A stretch of 32,882 nucleotides of DNA from an uncultured Thermoleophilia bacterium (lineage in GTDB: Bacteria > Actinomycetota > Thermoleophilia > UBA2241). The stretch lies in NCBI GenBank assembly GCA_903927755.1, contig CAIYOD010000126.1, positions 1-32,882 on the forward strand. The letters are read 5' to 3'. The translations under genes were made by a program, and so were the position numbers. Numbering within the stretch: position 1 is the stretch's first letter; every line of letters starts with the position of its first letter. Below, in pieces: positions 23,313 to 32,882 of this stretch. The notes under the pieces were generated by a model that saw only the letters and a program-made list of their open reading frames with translations, did not search any database and was not told the origin of the DNA.

Positions 23313-24260
23313 TTACTCGTCACCCCGGAGGGAGAGCCCGCGCTCGGTGAGCTTGTCCTTGACCTCGTCGATGCTCTTCTTGCCGAAATTGGGGATGTTG
23401 AGCAGCTCGGCCTCTGTCTTGGAGACCAGATCGCCGACGGTCTGGATACCTTCGCGCTTCAGGCAGTTGTACGAACGGACGCCGAGCTCGAGCTCTTCGA
23501 TGAGCACGTCGTCCATGCCGCCGCCCGCCGACACCGCGGTGAGACCCTCGATGGGGAACTCCTCGTTGCTGCGCGTGCGGTCGGGGTCGGTGAAGATCGA
23601 CATCCGGTCGACGAGAAGCTCAGCGGCCTCGCGGAGCGCCTCTTCGGGCATGAGGGCGCCATTCGTCGTGATGTCGAGGATGAGCCTGTCGTAGTCGGTG
23701 CGCTGGCCCACGCGGGCGCTCTCGACGTGATACGAGACGCGCTTGATGGGGCTGAAGATCGAGTCGATCGGGATGACTCCGATGACCGTGTCGGGCGTCT
23801 TGTTGCCCTCGGCGGCGACGTAGCCGGTGCCACGCCGGATCGTGAGCATCATCTCGATCGCGCCGCCGTCGGACAGCGTCGCGATGTGATGGTCCGGATT
23901 GAGGATCTCGAGTTCGGCGGGGATGTCGATGTCGGCCGCGACGACCTTGCCGGGCTTGTCCTTGTACAGACGGACCTGGACCTCGTCGAGCTCACCGTGA
24001 AGCCGGCAGACGAGCTCCTTGAGATTGAGGATGATGTCGGTGACGTCTTCCTTCACGCCCTTGATGGTCGTGAATTCGTGCGCCACACCCTCGATCTTCA
24101 CGGAGCTGACCGCTGCGCCCTCGAGCGACGAGAGCAGGACCCGGCGCAGCGCGTTGCCGAACGTGTGACCGAAGCCGCGGTCGAGTGGTTCTACCTCGAA
24201 GCGCGCCCGGTTGCCCGCGAGCTGCTCGCGCGTGATGTTAGGCATCTGAAACTGTAGCAA
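23313..24260 (-). CDS. rpoA: RNA polymerase alpha subunit
   Basis: The 315-residue alpha subunit. The N-terminal assembly domain (1-~230) has [18 protein letters not shown]. The C-terminal domain (~245-315) has [16 protein letters not shown] and [16 protein letters not shown], which contact UP elements and activators. The TTG at 24260 is chosen because AGGAGG lies four bases upstream and the resulting MLQFQMPNI aligns with the MLIAQRP-type start of actinobacterial RpoA. The ATG at 24245 is 19 bases from that Shine-Dalgarno. It follows rpsD by 46 nt. Confidence 0.97.
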   Translation of the reverse strand: MLQFQMPNITREQLAGNRARFEVEPLDRGFGHTFGNALRRVLLSSLEGAAVSSVKIEGVAHEFTTIKGVKEDVTDIILNLKELVCRLHGELDEVQVRLYKDKPGKVVAADIDIPAELEILNPDHHIATLSDGGAIEMMLTIRRGTGYVAAEGNKTPDTVIGVIPIDSIFSPIKRVSYHVESARVGQRTDYDRLILDITTNGALMPEEALREAAELLVDRMSIFTDPDRTRSNEEFPIEGLTAVSAGGGMDDVLIEELELGVRSYNCLKREGIQTVGDLVSKTEAELLNIPNFGKKSIDEVKDKLTERGLSLRGDE

Positions 24261-24306
24261 CTGGCCTCCTGTAGAGTCTTCGCCGCGGATACGTTGCTGC
24301 AGCGGA

Positions 24307-24927
24307 TTACTTGGAGTACAGCTCGACGATGAGCTGCTCCTGCACCGGGGCGTCGATCTCGTCGCGCTCGGGAGCGCGCAGGACCTTCCCGGTGAGATTA
24401 TCGTGGTCGACCAGGAGCCAGGGCGACACCGACGACGTGAGGTCAGTCGCTGCGCGCACGGTCTCAGAGGCCTTGCTGTTGGCGCGGATCGCCACCACGT
24501 CGTCCGGGCGGACCTGGTACGACGGGATGTCGACCTTCTTGCCGTTCACGGTGAAGTGAGCGTGCCGCACGAGCTGACGGGCCTGACGACGCGAAGCGCC
24601 GAAGCCGAGACGGTACACGACGTTGTCGAGGCGCATCTCGAGCATGCGGAGCAGGTTCTCACCGGTGATGCCGTCCTTGCGGCTGGCCATCACGTAGTAG
24701 TGGTGGAACTGCTTCTCGAGCACCTGGTAATAGCGGCGCGCCTTCTGCTTCTCGCGCAACTGGAGGAGGTACTCGCTCTGCTTGATGCGCCCGCGGCCGT
24801 GCTCGCCCGGCGGGTAGCTGCGCCGCTCGACGGCGCACTTGTCTGTGAGGCAACGCTCGCCCTTGAGAAAGAGCTTCTCCGTCTCACGGCGGCACTGCTT
24901 GCACTGCGGTGATGTATCTTTCGCCAC
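24307..24927 (-). CDS. rpsD: 30S ribosomal protein S4
   Basis: A 206-residue primary 16S-binding protein and likely translational regulator of this operon. The zinc-binding form is present: C9, C12, C26, C31. The S4 RNA-binding domain carries [20 protein letters not shown] (split here by function: MRLDNVVYR and the following [15 protein letters not shown]). The GTG at 24927 has GGAAGG nine bases upstream and lies 10 nt after rpsK. Confidence 0.97.
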   Translation of the reverse strand: MAKDTSPQCKQCRRETEKLFLKGERCLTDKCAVERRSYPPGEHGRGRIKQSEYLLQLREKQKARRYYQVLEKQFHHYYVMASRKDGITGENLLRMLEMRLDNVVYRLGFGASRRQARQLVRHAHFTVNGKKVDIPSYQVRPDDVVAIRANSKASETVRAATDLTSSVSPWLLVDHDNLTGKVLRAPERDEIDAPVQEQLIVELYSK

Positions 24928-24937
24928 GTGGACCTTC

Positions 24938-25336
24938 CTAGACCCGGCGACGCTTACGCGGGCGGCAGCCGTTGTGCGGCACCGGCGTCACGTCTTTGAC
25001 ACTGATGATCTCGAGGCCGGCGGCCTGGAGCGAACGCACCGCGGTCTCGCGACCGGACCCCGGCCCGCGCACGAAGACCTCGACCTTCTGCAGGCCGTGC
25101 TCCATGCCCTTCTTGGCACAGGATTCCGCGGTCACCTGAGCCGCGAACGGGGTGCTCTTACGCGAGCCCTTGAACCCGACCGACCCGGCGCTCTCCCACG
25201 CGATGACATTGCCCTCCTTATCGGTGAGCGTCACCTGCGTGTTGTTGAACGATGTCTTGATGTGCGCCTGGCCGATGGTGATGTTCTTGCGGACCTTGCG
25301 GCGCTGACGACCTTTGGCTCTCTGAGGCTTAGCCAC
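24938..25336 (-). CDS. rpsK: 30S ribosomal protein S11
   Basis: A 132-residue S11 of the 30S platform near the mRNA exit. The basic N-terminus, [27 protein letters not shown] and the C-terminal [17 protein letters not shown] are diagnostic. The GTG start at 25336 has GGAGGAGT upstream. It lies between rpsM and rpsD in the standard order. Confidence 0.98.
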   Translation of the reverse strand: MAKPQRAKGRQRRKVRKNITIGQAHIKTSFNNTQVTLTDKEGNVIAWESAGSVGFKGSRKSTPFAAQVTAESCAKKGMEHGLQKVEVFVRGPGSGRETAVRSLQAAGLEIISVKDVTPVPHNGCRPRKRRRV

Positions 25337-25364
25337 TCTGCTTTACTCCTCCGCTATCCTGCGG

Positions 25365-25736
25365 TCACTTCTTGCGCTTGCCGCTGATCGTCCGCTTCGG
25401 ACCCTTACGGGAGCGCGCGTTGGTGCGCGTGCGCTGTCCGTTCACCGGCATGCCGCGACGGTGGCGGATGCCCCGATAGCAGCCGATGTCCATGAGGCGC
25501 TTGATGTTCTGCGAGCGCTCACGACGCAGGTCGCCCTCGACGGTGACTTCACGGTCGATGGCGTCCCGCAACTTGATGATCTCTTCTTCCGTCAGATCGC
25601 GGACCTTGGTGTTGGGGTCGATACCCACGATCGCTAGGACCTTGTTGGAGGTCGAGCGGCCGACACCGTAGATGTACGTGAGACCGATCTCGACCCGCTT
25701 CTGCGGCGGGATGTTGACGCCTGCGATACGTGCCAT
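25365..25736 (-). CDS. rpsM: 30S ribosomal protein S13
   Basis: A 123-residue S13 of the 30S head that contacts the P-site tRNA and the B1 bridges. The start [15 protein letters not shown], the helix-two-turn-helix region and the basic tail [16 protein letters not shown] are typical. The ATG at 25736 lies six bases after the rpmJ stop with AGGGG upstream. Confidence 0.98.
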   Translation of the reverse strand: MARIAGVNIPPQKRVEIGLTYIYGVGRSTSNKVLAIVGIDPNTKVRDLTEEEIIKLRDAIDREVTVEGDLRRERSQNIKRLMDIGCYRGIRHRRGMPVNGQRTRTNARSRKGPKRTISGKRKK

Positions 25737-25742
25737 GCGGAC

Positions 25743-25856
25743 TTACCCCTGCCTCTGACGATGACGCGGGTTCGAGCAGATCACCTGGACCGTGCCGTGA
25801 CGGCGGATGATCTTGCACTTCTCGCACATCTGCTTGACTGACGCTCTTACCTTCAT
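25743..25856 (-). CDS. rpmJ: 50S ribosomal protein L36 (zinc-binding form)
   Basis: A 37-residue protein found by reading the - strand between infA and rpsM. It begins [15 protein letters not shown] and ends in PRHRQRQG. The zinc ligands C11, C14, C27 and H32 are intact, so this is the zinc-dependent paralogue. The ATG at 25856 has GAGGAT upstream. It is separated from infA by 73 nt and from rpsM by six, the usual infA-rpmJ-rpsM order. Confidence 0.97.
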   Translation of the reverse strand: MKVRASVKQMCEKCKIIRRHGTVQVICSNPRHRQRQG

Positions 25857-25929
25857 TGGTGATCCTCGCTGGGAGCGCGGCGAGCCTGCGACGGCCGCGC
25901 GCCACCTCCGGGCGACCCCAGGCGGGCCG

Positions 25930-26151
25930 CTACTTGAACCGGTACGTGATCCTGCCTCTGCTGAGGTCGTAGGGCGACAGTTCGACCTTGACCCTGTCGC
26001 CGGGCAGGATGCGGATGTAGTTCATGCGCATCTTGCCCGAGATGTGGGCGAGCACTTCATGGTTGTTGTCGAGATGCACGCGGAACATGGTGTTCGGCAG
26101 CGCTTCGACAACCTCGCCTTCGATCTCGATGGCTTCTTCTTTGTTCGCCAT
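25930..26151 (-). CDS. infA: Translation initiation factor IF-1
   Basis: A 73-residue S1/OB-fold protein that occupies the 30S A site during initiation. [40 protein letters not shown] and the tail [15 protein letters not shown] are standard. The ATG at 26151 has TAGGGAG upstream; a longer in-frame GTG at 26193 adds residues unlike the family and would start inside the likely promoter. The 115-bp gap before it holds a putative promoter for the infA-rplQ part of the cluster. Confidence 0.98.
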   Translation of the reverse strand: MANKEEAIEIEGEVVEALPNTMFRVHLDNNHEVLAHISGKMRMNYIRILPGDRVKVELSPYDLSRGRITYRFK

Positions 26152-26183
26152 ACTCCCTACTCGTCGACAGACAGCGGCCTGAC

Positions 26184-26211
26184 ATACTACCACAAACGGC
26201 GAGGCTCACAA
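26184..26211 (-). promoter_or_regulatory. Putative promoter upstream of infA
   Basis: On the - strand TTGTGA (26211-26206) is followed after 16 bp by TAGTAT (26189-26184), 32 bp before the infA ATG. Both boxes match the consensus at four of six bases and sit in a relatively AT-rich patch. This is the widest gap in the spc/alpha part of the cluster, which supports an internal promoter. Confidence 0.45.
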
Positions 26212-26266
26212 ACCGCGCCGTTCGCAGCGGCGCGGCGGCCGAGGCCCGCGCCTGGACGTGTCGTCC

Positions 26267-27040
26267 TCACGCTCCCGCGCCGCTCCTCTCCGAGCGCCGG
26301 CGCGTGAGCACCCGCGGCCCCTTCTTGCCCACCGCGACGGTGTGCTCGAAGTGCGCCGATAGTGACCCGTCGGCAGTGTGGATCGCCCACCCGTCGTCGG
26401 CGACGACGACTTCGTAGGCGCCGGCGTCCACCATCGGCTCGATGGCGAACACCATTCCTTCTTCCAGCCGCGGACCACGGCCGGGGTCACCATAGTTCGG
26501 GATCTGCGGATCCTCGTGCATCTCTCTGCCGACGCCGTGCCCGACCAGCGAGCGCACGACGCTGAAGCCCGCCGCCTCGACGATCTCCTGCACTGCGTGC
26601 GAGATGTCGCCGAGGCGCCGGCCCTCCCGGCACTCGGCCAGGCCGGCCTCCAGCGACTCCGCGGTGACGTCGAGCAGGCGCTGCGCCTCGGGCTCGACGG
26701 CGCCCATGGGCAGGGTCACGGCCGAGTCGGCCACGTACCCGTCCAGCGTCACGCCGACGTCGAGGCTCAGCAGGTCGCCCTCGGCCACCCGATACTTGCC
26801 CGGGATGCCGTGGACGACCATGTCGTTCGGCGACGCGCAGATCGACGCCGGGAAACCGCGGTAGCCGAGGAACGTGGGCACGCCGCGATGCTGGCGGATG
26901 AACTTCTCCGCGAGGCGGTCGAGCTCGGCCGTGGTGATGCCGGGCGCCGCCTCCTCGGTGAGGGCGTCGATGCAGTCCGCGAGGATCGCGCCTGCGGCTG
27001 CGATCTTGGCGATCTCTCCTGCCGACTTACGGACTATCAC
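26267..27040 (-). CDS. map: Methionine aminopeptidase, type I
   Basis: A 257-residue metallopeptidase that removes N-terminal Met from nascent proteins. All five metal ligands are present: D94 (LSLDVGV), D105 (GYVADSAVT), H168 (GHGVGREMHEDP), E201 (FAIEPM) and E232 (HFEHTVAV), together with the substrate-site H77. There is no N-terminal zinc-finger or linker extension. The GTG at 27040 begins six bases after adk. It lies in the usual secY-adk-map-infA order. Confidence 0.97.
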   Translation of the reverse strand: MIVRKSAGEIAKIAAAGAILADCIDALTEEAAPGITTAELDRLAEKFIRQHRGVPTFLGYRGFPASICASPNDMVVHGIPGKYRVAEGDLLSLDVGVTLDGYVADSAVTLPMGAVEPEAQRLLDVTAESLEAGLAECREGRRLGDISHAVQEIVEAAGFSVVRSLVGHGVGREMHEDPQIPNYGDPGRGPRLEEGMVFAIEPMVDAGAYEVVVADDGWAIHTADGSLSAHFEHTVAVGKKGPRVLTRRRSERSGAGA

Positions 27041-27046
27041 GCCGTG

Positions 27047-27703
27047 TCAGCTCGCAAGGATACCGCGGACCTGCTCGTACACTTCGTCCGGCCGCTTGCC
27101 GCCGCCGAACGCGCTCTCGAGCACGCCCTTGCTCTCGTAGTAGCCGACGAGCGGCGCCGTCTGCTCCTCGTACACGGCGATGCGATTGCGCACCGTCTCT
27201 TCGTTGTCGTCGGCGCGTTGCGTGAGCTCGCCGCCGTCGACGTCGCAGACGCCGCCGGCCTTCGGAGGATCGAAGGCGATGTTGTAGATCTTGCCGCAGG
27301 CGGCGCAGGTGCGCCGGCCGGCGATGCGCTGCACGAGCTCTTCGGCCGGCACGTCGATGAGCACGACGTGCGTGATCGCCCTGCCGGCCTCGGCGAGCGT
27401 GGCGTCGAGGGCCTCGGCCTGAGGGACCGTGCGCGGGAAGCCGTCGAGGAGAAAGCCCTCGCCGGCGTCCGGCTCCGCGAGCCGCTCGCGCACGACGCCG
27501 ATCACGACCTCGTCGGGGACGAGAGAGCCGCTCTCCATGTACTTCTGCGCCTCGCGGCCCATCTCGGTGCCTCTGGCGACGGCCGCGCGCAGCATCTCAC
27601 CCGTCGAGATGTGCGGCAGCTCGTAGTCGGCCACGATGCGTGCGGCCTGCGTGCCTTTGCCCGCACCCGGGCCGCCGAGAAGGATCACATTGCGCTGGGT
27701 CAT
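27047..27703 (-). CDS. adk: Adenylate kinase
   Basis: A 218-residue enzyme interconverting ATP + AMP and 2 ADP. The P-loop is GGPGAGKGT (10-18), the AMP site has STGEMLRAAV, and DGFPRT follows. The lid carries a zinc-type site CAAC...CDVD (three Cys and one Asp), the long-lid form of Gram-positives. The ATG at 27703 has AGGAGA eight bases upstream and lies 11 nt after secY. Confidence 0.97.
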   Translation of the reverse strand: MTQRNVILLGGPGAGKGTQAARIVADYELPHISTGEMLRAAVARGTEMGREAQKYMESGSLVPDEVVIGVVRERLAEPDAGEGFLLDGFPRTVPQAEALDATLAEAGRAITHVVLIDVPAEELVQRIAGRRTCAACGKIYNIAFDPPKAGGVCDVDGGELTQRADDNEETVRNRIAVYEEQTAPLVGYYESKGVLESAFGGGKRPDEVYEQVRGILAS

Positions 27704-27714
27704 CTCTGAGTCTC

Positions 27715-28980
<1,266 letters not shown>

Positions 28981-28999
28981 GACACCCCCCGGGAGCCGG

Positions 29000-29491
29000 T
29001 CAGAGGAGCTCGGCCTTGCCGCCGGCCGCCTCGATCTTCTCGACGGCACTGCGGGAGTACATGTGGACGCGCACGGTGAGCGCGACCGTGAGCTCGCCGC
29101 CGCCGAGGACCTTGATCGGCGTACGGGTGTTCTTGACGATGCCCTTGGCGACGAGCGCCTCCGGGGTGACTTCCTCGCCCGCCGCGAACGCGTTCGCGAG
29201 GCGGCCGACATTGACCGGCACCTGGTAGGTGCGGAACGGCCCGATGGGCATGCTCTTCTTCATGTGCGGGCCACGCAGCTTGCCGAGGCGCATGTAGAGC
29301 GGCATCTGGCCGCCCTCGTAGCCCGGGCGCACGCCGCCGCCGGAGCGGGCGTTGTAGCCCTTGTGGCCCTTGCCGGCCGTCTTGCCCTGGCCGGAGCCCT
29401 TACCGCGGCCGAGACGCTTGGTGGCCTTGGTCGAGCCCGGATTGGGGCGCAGATTGTGGAGTCCCAGTTCTTCTTTCAGTTCTTCTGTCAT
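29000..29491 (-). CDS. rplO: 50S ribosomal protein L15
   Basis: A 163-residue L15, slightly longer than the common ~145 residues because of a C-terminal stretch. The Gly/Lys-rich KRLGRGKGSGQGKTAGKGHKG region binds 23S rRNA, and the GFEGGQ-like motif appears as YEGGQMPLYMRL. The ATG at 29491 starts one base after the rpmD stop. Confidence 0.97.
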   Translation of the reverse strand: MTEELKEELGLHNLRPNPGSTKATKRLGRGKGSGQGKTAGKGHKGYNARSGGGVRPGYEGGQMPLYMRLGKLRGPHMKKSMPIGPFRTYQVPVNVGRLANAFAAGEEVTPEALVAKGIVKNTRTPIKVLGGGELTVALTVRVHMYSRSAVEKIEAAGGKAELL

Positions 29492-29492
29492 G

Positions 29493-29687
29493 TCACGACT
29501 TCTTCGCTGCAGGGCGGACCTCGACGAGGAACGCCACGTGTTTGACCATGCCGCGGATCACGGGAGTGTCCTCGTGCACCACGGTGTGACGGATGCGCTT
29601 GAGTCCGAGCGCGCGGAGCGTGCCGCGATGCTCGGGCAGGCGCCCGATGGAGCTCTTGAGCTGCGTGATCTCGATGTAGTCGGCCAT
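29493..29687 (-). CDS. rpmD: 50S ribosomal protein L30
   Basis: A 64-residue L30. [20 protein letters not shown] followed by [20 protein letters not shown] is the family pattern. The ATG at 29687 lies five bases after rpsE, and the gene runs directly into rplO with one base between. Confidence 0.97.
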   Translation of the reverse strand: MADYIEITQLKSSIGRLPEHRGTLRALGLKRIRHTVVHEDTPVIRGMVKHVAFLVEVRPAAKKS

Positions 29688-29692
29688 CTGCC

Positions 29693-30247
29693 TCAGGCCT
29701 CCTTGGCGTCCGCAGCGTCGTCCTTGGACTGGCGCTGGTCGAGGCCAAGCACCTGGGCGACGGAGATGCCGCGCAGACGTGCCTGTCCCTCAGGCGTCTT
29801 CAGAGACTGCAGGCCCTGGACGGTGGCGCGGACCAGGTTGATCGGGTTGGTGGTGCCAAGCGACTTCGTGAGGATGTCGCGGACACCCGCCAGCTCGAGC
29901 ACGGCGCGAACGCCGCCGGCGGCGATGACGCCGGTACCGGGAGCGGCCGGCTTGAGCAGCACGCGGGCGGCGCCGAAGCGACCGATCACCTGATGCGTGG
30001 TGGTCGTGCCGTTGTAACGCGGCACGGTGAACAGGTTCTTCTTCGCGTCCTCGATCGCCTTCTGGATCGCCAGCGGCACCTCGCGCGCCTTGCCGTAGCC
30101 GGCGCCCACGTGACCGTTTTCGTCACCGACGACGACCAAGGCCGTGAAGGAGAACCGCCGGCCGCCCTTGACGACCTTGGCGACGCGGTTGATATCGACG
30201 ACGCGCTCTTTGAGCTCGTTGCCTTCGCTGAATGATCCTCTAGCCAC
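29693..30247 (-). CDS. rpsE: 30S ribosomal protein S5
   Basis: A 184-residue S5 involved in translational fidelity and mRNA helicase activity at the entry channel. The N-terminal double-stranded RNA-binding-like fold shows [19 protein letters not shown] and [12 protein letters not shown]. The C-terminal domain shows [18 protein letters not shown]. An acidic, Ala-rich tail ends the protein. The GTG start at 30247 lies 18 nt after rplR. Confidence 0.97.
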   Translation of the reverse strand: MARGSFSEGNELKERVVDINRVAKVVKGGRRFSFTALVVVGDENGHVGAGYGKAREVPLAIQKAIEDAKKNLFTVPRYNGTTTTHQVIGRFGAARVLLKPAAPGTGVIAAGGVRAVLELAGVRDILTKSLGTTNPINLVRATVQGLQSLKTPEGQARLRGISVAQVLGLDQRQSKDDAADAKEA

Positions 30248-30265
30248 GGGGTCCTATTCTCCTTG

Positions 30266-30619
30266 TCAGAAAACCAGGCCGCCCTCGCGGGCGCCCTCGG
30301 CGAGAGCCTTGACTCGGCCGTGATACAGATAGCCCGAGCGGTCGAACACGACGCGCTCGATGCCCTTGTCCTTGGCGCGCGGCGCAAGCAGTTCGCCGAC
30401 CTTCTTCGCGACGTCGGCCTTCTTGAGGCCGGCGGTGTCGATCTCCGCCGAGCGCGCGGCGACGATCGTCGCCGCGGCGGCGTCGTCGACGAGCTGGGCG
30501 TAGATCGCCTTGTTGGAGCGGAACACCGACACGCGCGGGCGCTCGGTGGTGCCGCTGATGCGGCCGCGGATGCGGCGCTTGCGCCGAGCCCGGGCCTCCC
30601 TGATGGTGGTTGCGCTCAT
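30266..30619 (-). CDS. rplR: 50S ribosomal protein L18
   Basis: A 117-residue 5S rRNA-binding protein. The Arg-rich N-terminus, [20 protein letters not shown] and the end [20 protein letters not shown] are diagnostic. The ATG at 30619 follows rplF by 31 nt. Confidence 0.97.
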   Translation of the reverse strand: MSATTIREARARRKRRIRGRISGTTERPRVSVFRSNKAIYAQLVDDAAAATIVAARSAEIDTAGLKKADVAKKVGELLAPRAKDKGIERVVFDRSGYLYHGRVKALAEGAREGGLVF

Positions 30620-30650
30620 CTTCTGGTCGTTCCTCTTCTCTCAGGCAGCG

Positions 30651-31184
30651 CTATGCGCGCTTGCCGACCTTGCGCTGGACGTACTCGCCCGCGTAGCGGA
30701 TGCCCTTGCCCTTGTAGGGTTCGGGCGGCCGGATGGACCGCACCTTGGCGGCCACTTCGCCGACGGCCTGCTTGTCGATACCCCTCACGATGACCACGGT
30801 CTGCTGCGGCGTCTCGAAGGTGATGTGCTCCGGCGGCTCGATCACCACCGGGTGGCTGTAGCCGACCAGCAACTCGAGGGCGTCGCCCTTGACGCTGGCG
30901 CGGTAGCCGACGCCGACGATCTCGAGACGCTTCTCGAAGCCGTCGGTGACGCCGGTCACCATGTTGGCGATGAGCGTCCGGGTGAGCCCGTGCAGCGAGC
31001 GATGCTGCCCGCTGTCGGTGGGGCGTTTGACCTGGATGACGCCGTCGCCGACCTCCACCATCATCTCGCGAGGTACCCGCTGGGTGAGTTCACCCTTGGG
31101 GCCCTTCACTGTGACGACGGCGTTGTCGTACTTGAACTCCACGCTGTCGGGCAGCGGGATTGGTGCTCTTCCGATCCTCGACAT
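30651..31184 (-). CDS. rplF: 50S ribosomal protein L6
   Basis: A 177-residue L6 with two repeated alpha-beta domains near the factor-binding site. MSRIGRAPIPLP, VKGPKGELT and the C-terminal PPEPYKGKGIRYAGE are diagnostic. The ATG at 31184 follows rpsH by nine bases. Confidence 0.98.
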   Translation of the reverse strand: MSRIGRAPIPLPDSVEFKYDNAVVTVKGPKGELTQRVPREMMVEVGDGVIQVKRPTDSGQHRSLHGLTRTLIANMVTGVTDGFEKRLEIVGVGYRASVKGDALELLVGYSHPVVIEPPEHITFETPQQTVVIVRGIDKQAVGEVAAKVRSIRPPEPYKGKGIRYAGEYVQRKVGKRA

Positions 31185-31193
31185 GTCCCGTCC

Positions 31194-31592
31194 TTACCAG
31201 ATGAAGCAGATGACCTCGCCGCCGAGGCCCAGTTTCTGCGCTTCCGCGCTCGTCACGAGGCCCCGCGACGTGGAGATGATGGCCGTGCCGAGCCCGCCGA
31301 GCACCTTGGGCAGCGTCTCCTTCTTGGCGTAGACACGACGCCCAGGCTTGGAGACGCGCTTGATGCCGGAGATGACGCGCTCGCGGTTCTTGGCGTACTT
31401 GAGCTCGACGATGATGACCTCGCCCTGCTCACCCTGCTTCTTGTCGTAGCCGGCGATGTACCCCTGCTCCGTCATGAGGCGCGCGATCTCCACCTTCATC
31501 TTGGAGGCCGGGATCTCGACCGTGCTGTGCCGAGCCGTGCTGCCGTTGCGGATGCGCGTGAGCATATCGGCGATGGGGTCAGTCATTGACAT
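31194..31592 (-). CDS. rpsH: 30S ribosomal protein S8
   Basis: A 132-residue S8 that binds the 16S central domain and, by family, can feed back on spc operon m[29 protein letters not shown] and the C-terminal [13 protein letters not shown] with GGEVICFIW are diagnostic. The ATG at 31592 is chosen over the ATG at 31586 because AGGAGG is seven bases upstream. Confidence 0.98.
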   Translation of the reverse strand: MSMTDPIADMLTRIRNGSTARHSTVEIPASKMKVEIARLMTEQGYIAGYDKKQGEQGEVIIVELKYAKNRERVISGIKRVSKPGRRVYAKKETLPKVLGGLGTAIISTSRGLVTSAEAQKLGLGGEVICFIW

Positions 31593-31604
31593 CTTGTCGC
31601 CTCC

Positions 31605-31790
31605 TCACCAGCTCGACTTGGTCAGACCCGGGATGACGCCCTGGTGCGCGACTTCGCGCAGGCAGATGCGGCAGAGCCCGAACTTACGGTAGTAGGCGCG
31701 CGGACGGCCGCAGCGCTGGCAGCGGTTGTACTCCCGCACCTTGTAGCGCTGCTTGCGTCCGGCTTTCACCACGAGGGATGTCTTGGCCAT
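31605..31790 (-). CDS. rpsZ: 30S ribosomal protein S14 type Z
   Basis: A 61-residue zinc-binding S14 with ligands C24, C27, C40 and C43 (CQRC...CRIC) and the tail [11 protein letters not shown]. This is the short zinc-dependent form usual in Gram-positives and many extremophiles, rather than the ~100-residue zinc-free form. The ATG at 31790 lies 13 nt after rplE. Confidence 0.98.
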   Translation of the reverse strand: MAKTSLVVKAGRKQRYKVREYNRCQRCGRPRAYYRKFGLCRICLREVAHQGVIPGLTKSSW

Positions 31791-31803
31791 GCTTCAGATG
31801 CTC

Positions 31804-32346
31804 CTAGTTGGAACGGAACGGCATGCCCAGCTTGGCCAGCAGGGCGCGCCCTTCCTCGTCCGTCTTGGCGGTCGTCGTGATGACGACGTTGAGACCGCGG
31901 AACGTCTCCACCGAGTCGTAGTCGATCTCGGGGAAGATGGTCTGCTCGCGAACGCCCATGGCGAAGTTGCCGCGCCCGTCGAACTGACCGGGATCGATGC
32001 CGCGAAAGTCGCGGATGCGTGGCAGGGCGATCGAAACGAGCCGATCGATCATCTCGTACATGCGCTCACCGCGAAGCGTGACGCGGCAGCCGATGGACAT
32101 TCCCTCGCGCAGCTTGAAGCCGGCGATCGACTTGCGAGCCTTGGTGATCGCCGGCCGCTGGCCGCTGATCAGGGCGAGCTCCTCGACGGCGTCGTCCAGC
32201 AGCTTCGCGTTCGTCTTCGCCTCGCCGACGCCCATGTTGAGCGTGACCTTGGTGACGCGCGGGACTTCCATCACGTTACGGTAGCCTAGCTCCTCTTTGA
32301 GCTGGGGCACGATCTCACTGAAGTACTTGTCCTTGAGCCTGGCCAT
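31804..32346 (-). CDS. rplE: 50S ribosomal protein L5
   Basis: A 180-residue 5S rRNA-binding protein of the central protuberance. Diagnostic segments are [40 protein letters not shown], and [20 protein letters not shown], each typical of bacterial L5. The ATG at 32346 lies four bases after the rplX stop. Confidence 0.98.
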   Translation of the reverse strand: MARLKDKYFSEIVPQLKEELGYRNVMEVPRVTKVTLNMGVGEAKTNAKLLDDAVEELALISGQRPAITKARKSIAGFKLREGMSIGCRVTLRGERMYEMIDRLVSIALPRIRDFRGIDPGQFDGRGNFAMGVREQTIFPEIDYDSVETFRGLNVVITTTAKTDEEGRALLAKLGMPFRSN

Positions 32347-32350
32347 CTGC

Positions 32351-32686
32351 TTACGCCTTGTCGATGTCTTTGCCGCAGGAAGAGCGGCGGCATGTGCGGA
32401 CCTTGCCGCCGCCGTCGATCAGCCGGTACCCGACACGGGTGGGCTGGCCGCAAGCAGGGCAGACGAGCATCACGTTGGACGCGTCGATCGCCGCTTCGCG
32501 CTCGATCACACCGCCCTGTGGATTGGTCTTGGGATTCGGCTTGGTGTGCTTCTTCATGATGTTGAGGCGCTCGAGGACGACCCGGCGCTTCTCCGTGTCG
32601 ACGCGTATCACCTTGGCGGACTTGCCCGCCTCCTTGCCGCTGATGACACGCACCTGGTCACCCTTCTTGATCTTCATGTTGGCCAT
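32351..32686 (-). CDS. rplX: 50S ribosomal protein L24
   Basis: A 111-residue assembly-initiator protein. The KOW motif ([18 protein letters not shown]) is followed by the C-terminal Cys-containing region C76/C79 ([11 protein letters not shown]) and C99/C104, a probable zinc site. The ATG at 32686 shares one base with the rplN stop (TGATG), with GAGGTG upstream; a GTG at 32689 or an ATG three codons in are alternatives. Confidence 0.97.
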   Translation of the reverse strand: MANMKIKKGDQVRVISGKEAGKSAKVIRVDTEKRRVVLERLNIMKKHTKPNPKTNPQGGVIEREAAIDASNVMLVCPACGQPTRVGYRLIDGGGKVRTCRRSSCGKDIDKA

Positions 32687-32882
32687 CACAGCACCTCGGG
32701 CGCGAGCGACACGATCTTCATGAAGTTCTTCTCGCGCAGCTCGCGGGCGACAGGACCGAAGATGCGGGTCCCGCGCGGATTGTTCTGGTTGTCGATGAGC
32801 ACGGCGGCGTTCTCGTCGAACGCGATGTACGTGCCGTCCTTGCGACCGAACTCCTTCTTGGTGCGAACCACAACGGCGCGAA
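32686..32882 (-). CDS. rplN: 50S ribosomal protein L14 (5' end outside window)
   Basis: The last ~65 residues of L14. Reading in from the window edge gives [19 protein letters not shown], then [20 protein letters not shown] and the end [12 protein letters not shown], all standard for L14. The N-terminal half lies beyond position 32882. Its stop overlaps the start of rplX. Genes of the S10 operon would be expected further to the right. Confidence 0.97.
   Translation of the reverse strand, partial: RAVVVRTKKEFGRKDGTYIAFDENAAVLIDNQNNPRGTRIFGPVARELREKNFMKIVSLAPEVL

Overview
The window is very GC-rich and gene-dense. It looks like a piece of chromosome from an anaerobic or facultative, probably deep-branching actinobacterium (Thermoleophilia/Coriobacteriia-like). 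This rests on the GC content, frequent GTG and TTG starts, a Rex repressor with actinobacterial-type operators, an RpoA N-terminus of actinobacterial type, a LytR-CpsA-Psr protein and an ECF transporter module placed after the ribosomal genes. The placement is inference from gene content; no 16S gene is present.

Layout from left to right. Positions 9-2408 (+) encode a cytoplasmic cyclic-di-GMP protein with a MerR/excisionase-like DNA-binding domain, GAF, HD-GYP, a Cache/PDC-like domain and GGDEF. Positions 2625-11285 (- strand, read from right to left) form one hydrogenase locus: a stand-alone receiver protein, a trimeric NAD(H)-linked [FeFe] hydrogenase (hydC, hydB, hydA), a histidine kinase with a degenerate [FeFe]-hydrogenase sensor domain, a second stand-alone receiver, and a receiver-PAS-histidine kinase. 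rex lies just upstream (11417-12151) with its own promoter and terminator. Rex-type operators sit on the rex promoter and in front of the hydrogenase operon, so the cluster appears to read both redox state (NADH/NAD+ through Rex) and, plausibly, H2 through the sensor hydrogenase. No hydrogenase maturases and no DNA-binding response regulator are in the window.

Positions 12246-15277 (-) hold a compact housekeeping group: a SAM methyltransferase, an acetyltransferase, rsmI and a homocysteine S-methyltransferase. A divergent + strand pair, 15376-16712, encodes an acetyltransferase translationally coupled to a solitary beta-class DNA methyltransferase. A 2[4Fe-4S] ferredoxin (a possible electron partner of the hydrogenase) and a ROK-family sugar kinase follow on the - strand, then an LCP cell-wall ligase on the + strand.

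Positions 19449-32882 (-) are the 3' part of the universal ribosomal superoperon. In transcription order it runs rplN (cut by the window edge)-rplX-rplE-rpsZ-rpsH-rplF-rplR-rpsE-rpmD-rplO-secY-adk-map-infA-rpmJ-rpsM-rpsK-rpsD-rpoA-rplQ, then a strong hairpin, then ecfA1-ecfA2-ecfT-truA. This part is textbook in order. No stretch longer than 300 bases lacks a gene, and I saw no tRNA, rRNA, CRISPR array or insertion sequence.
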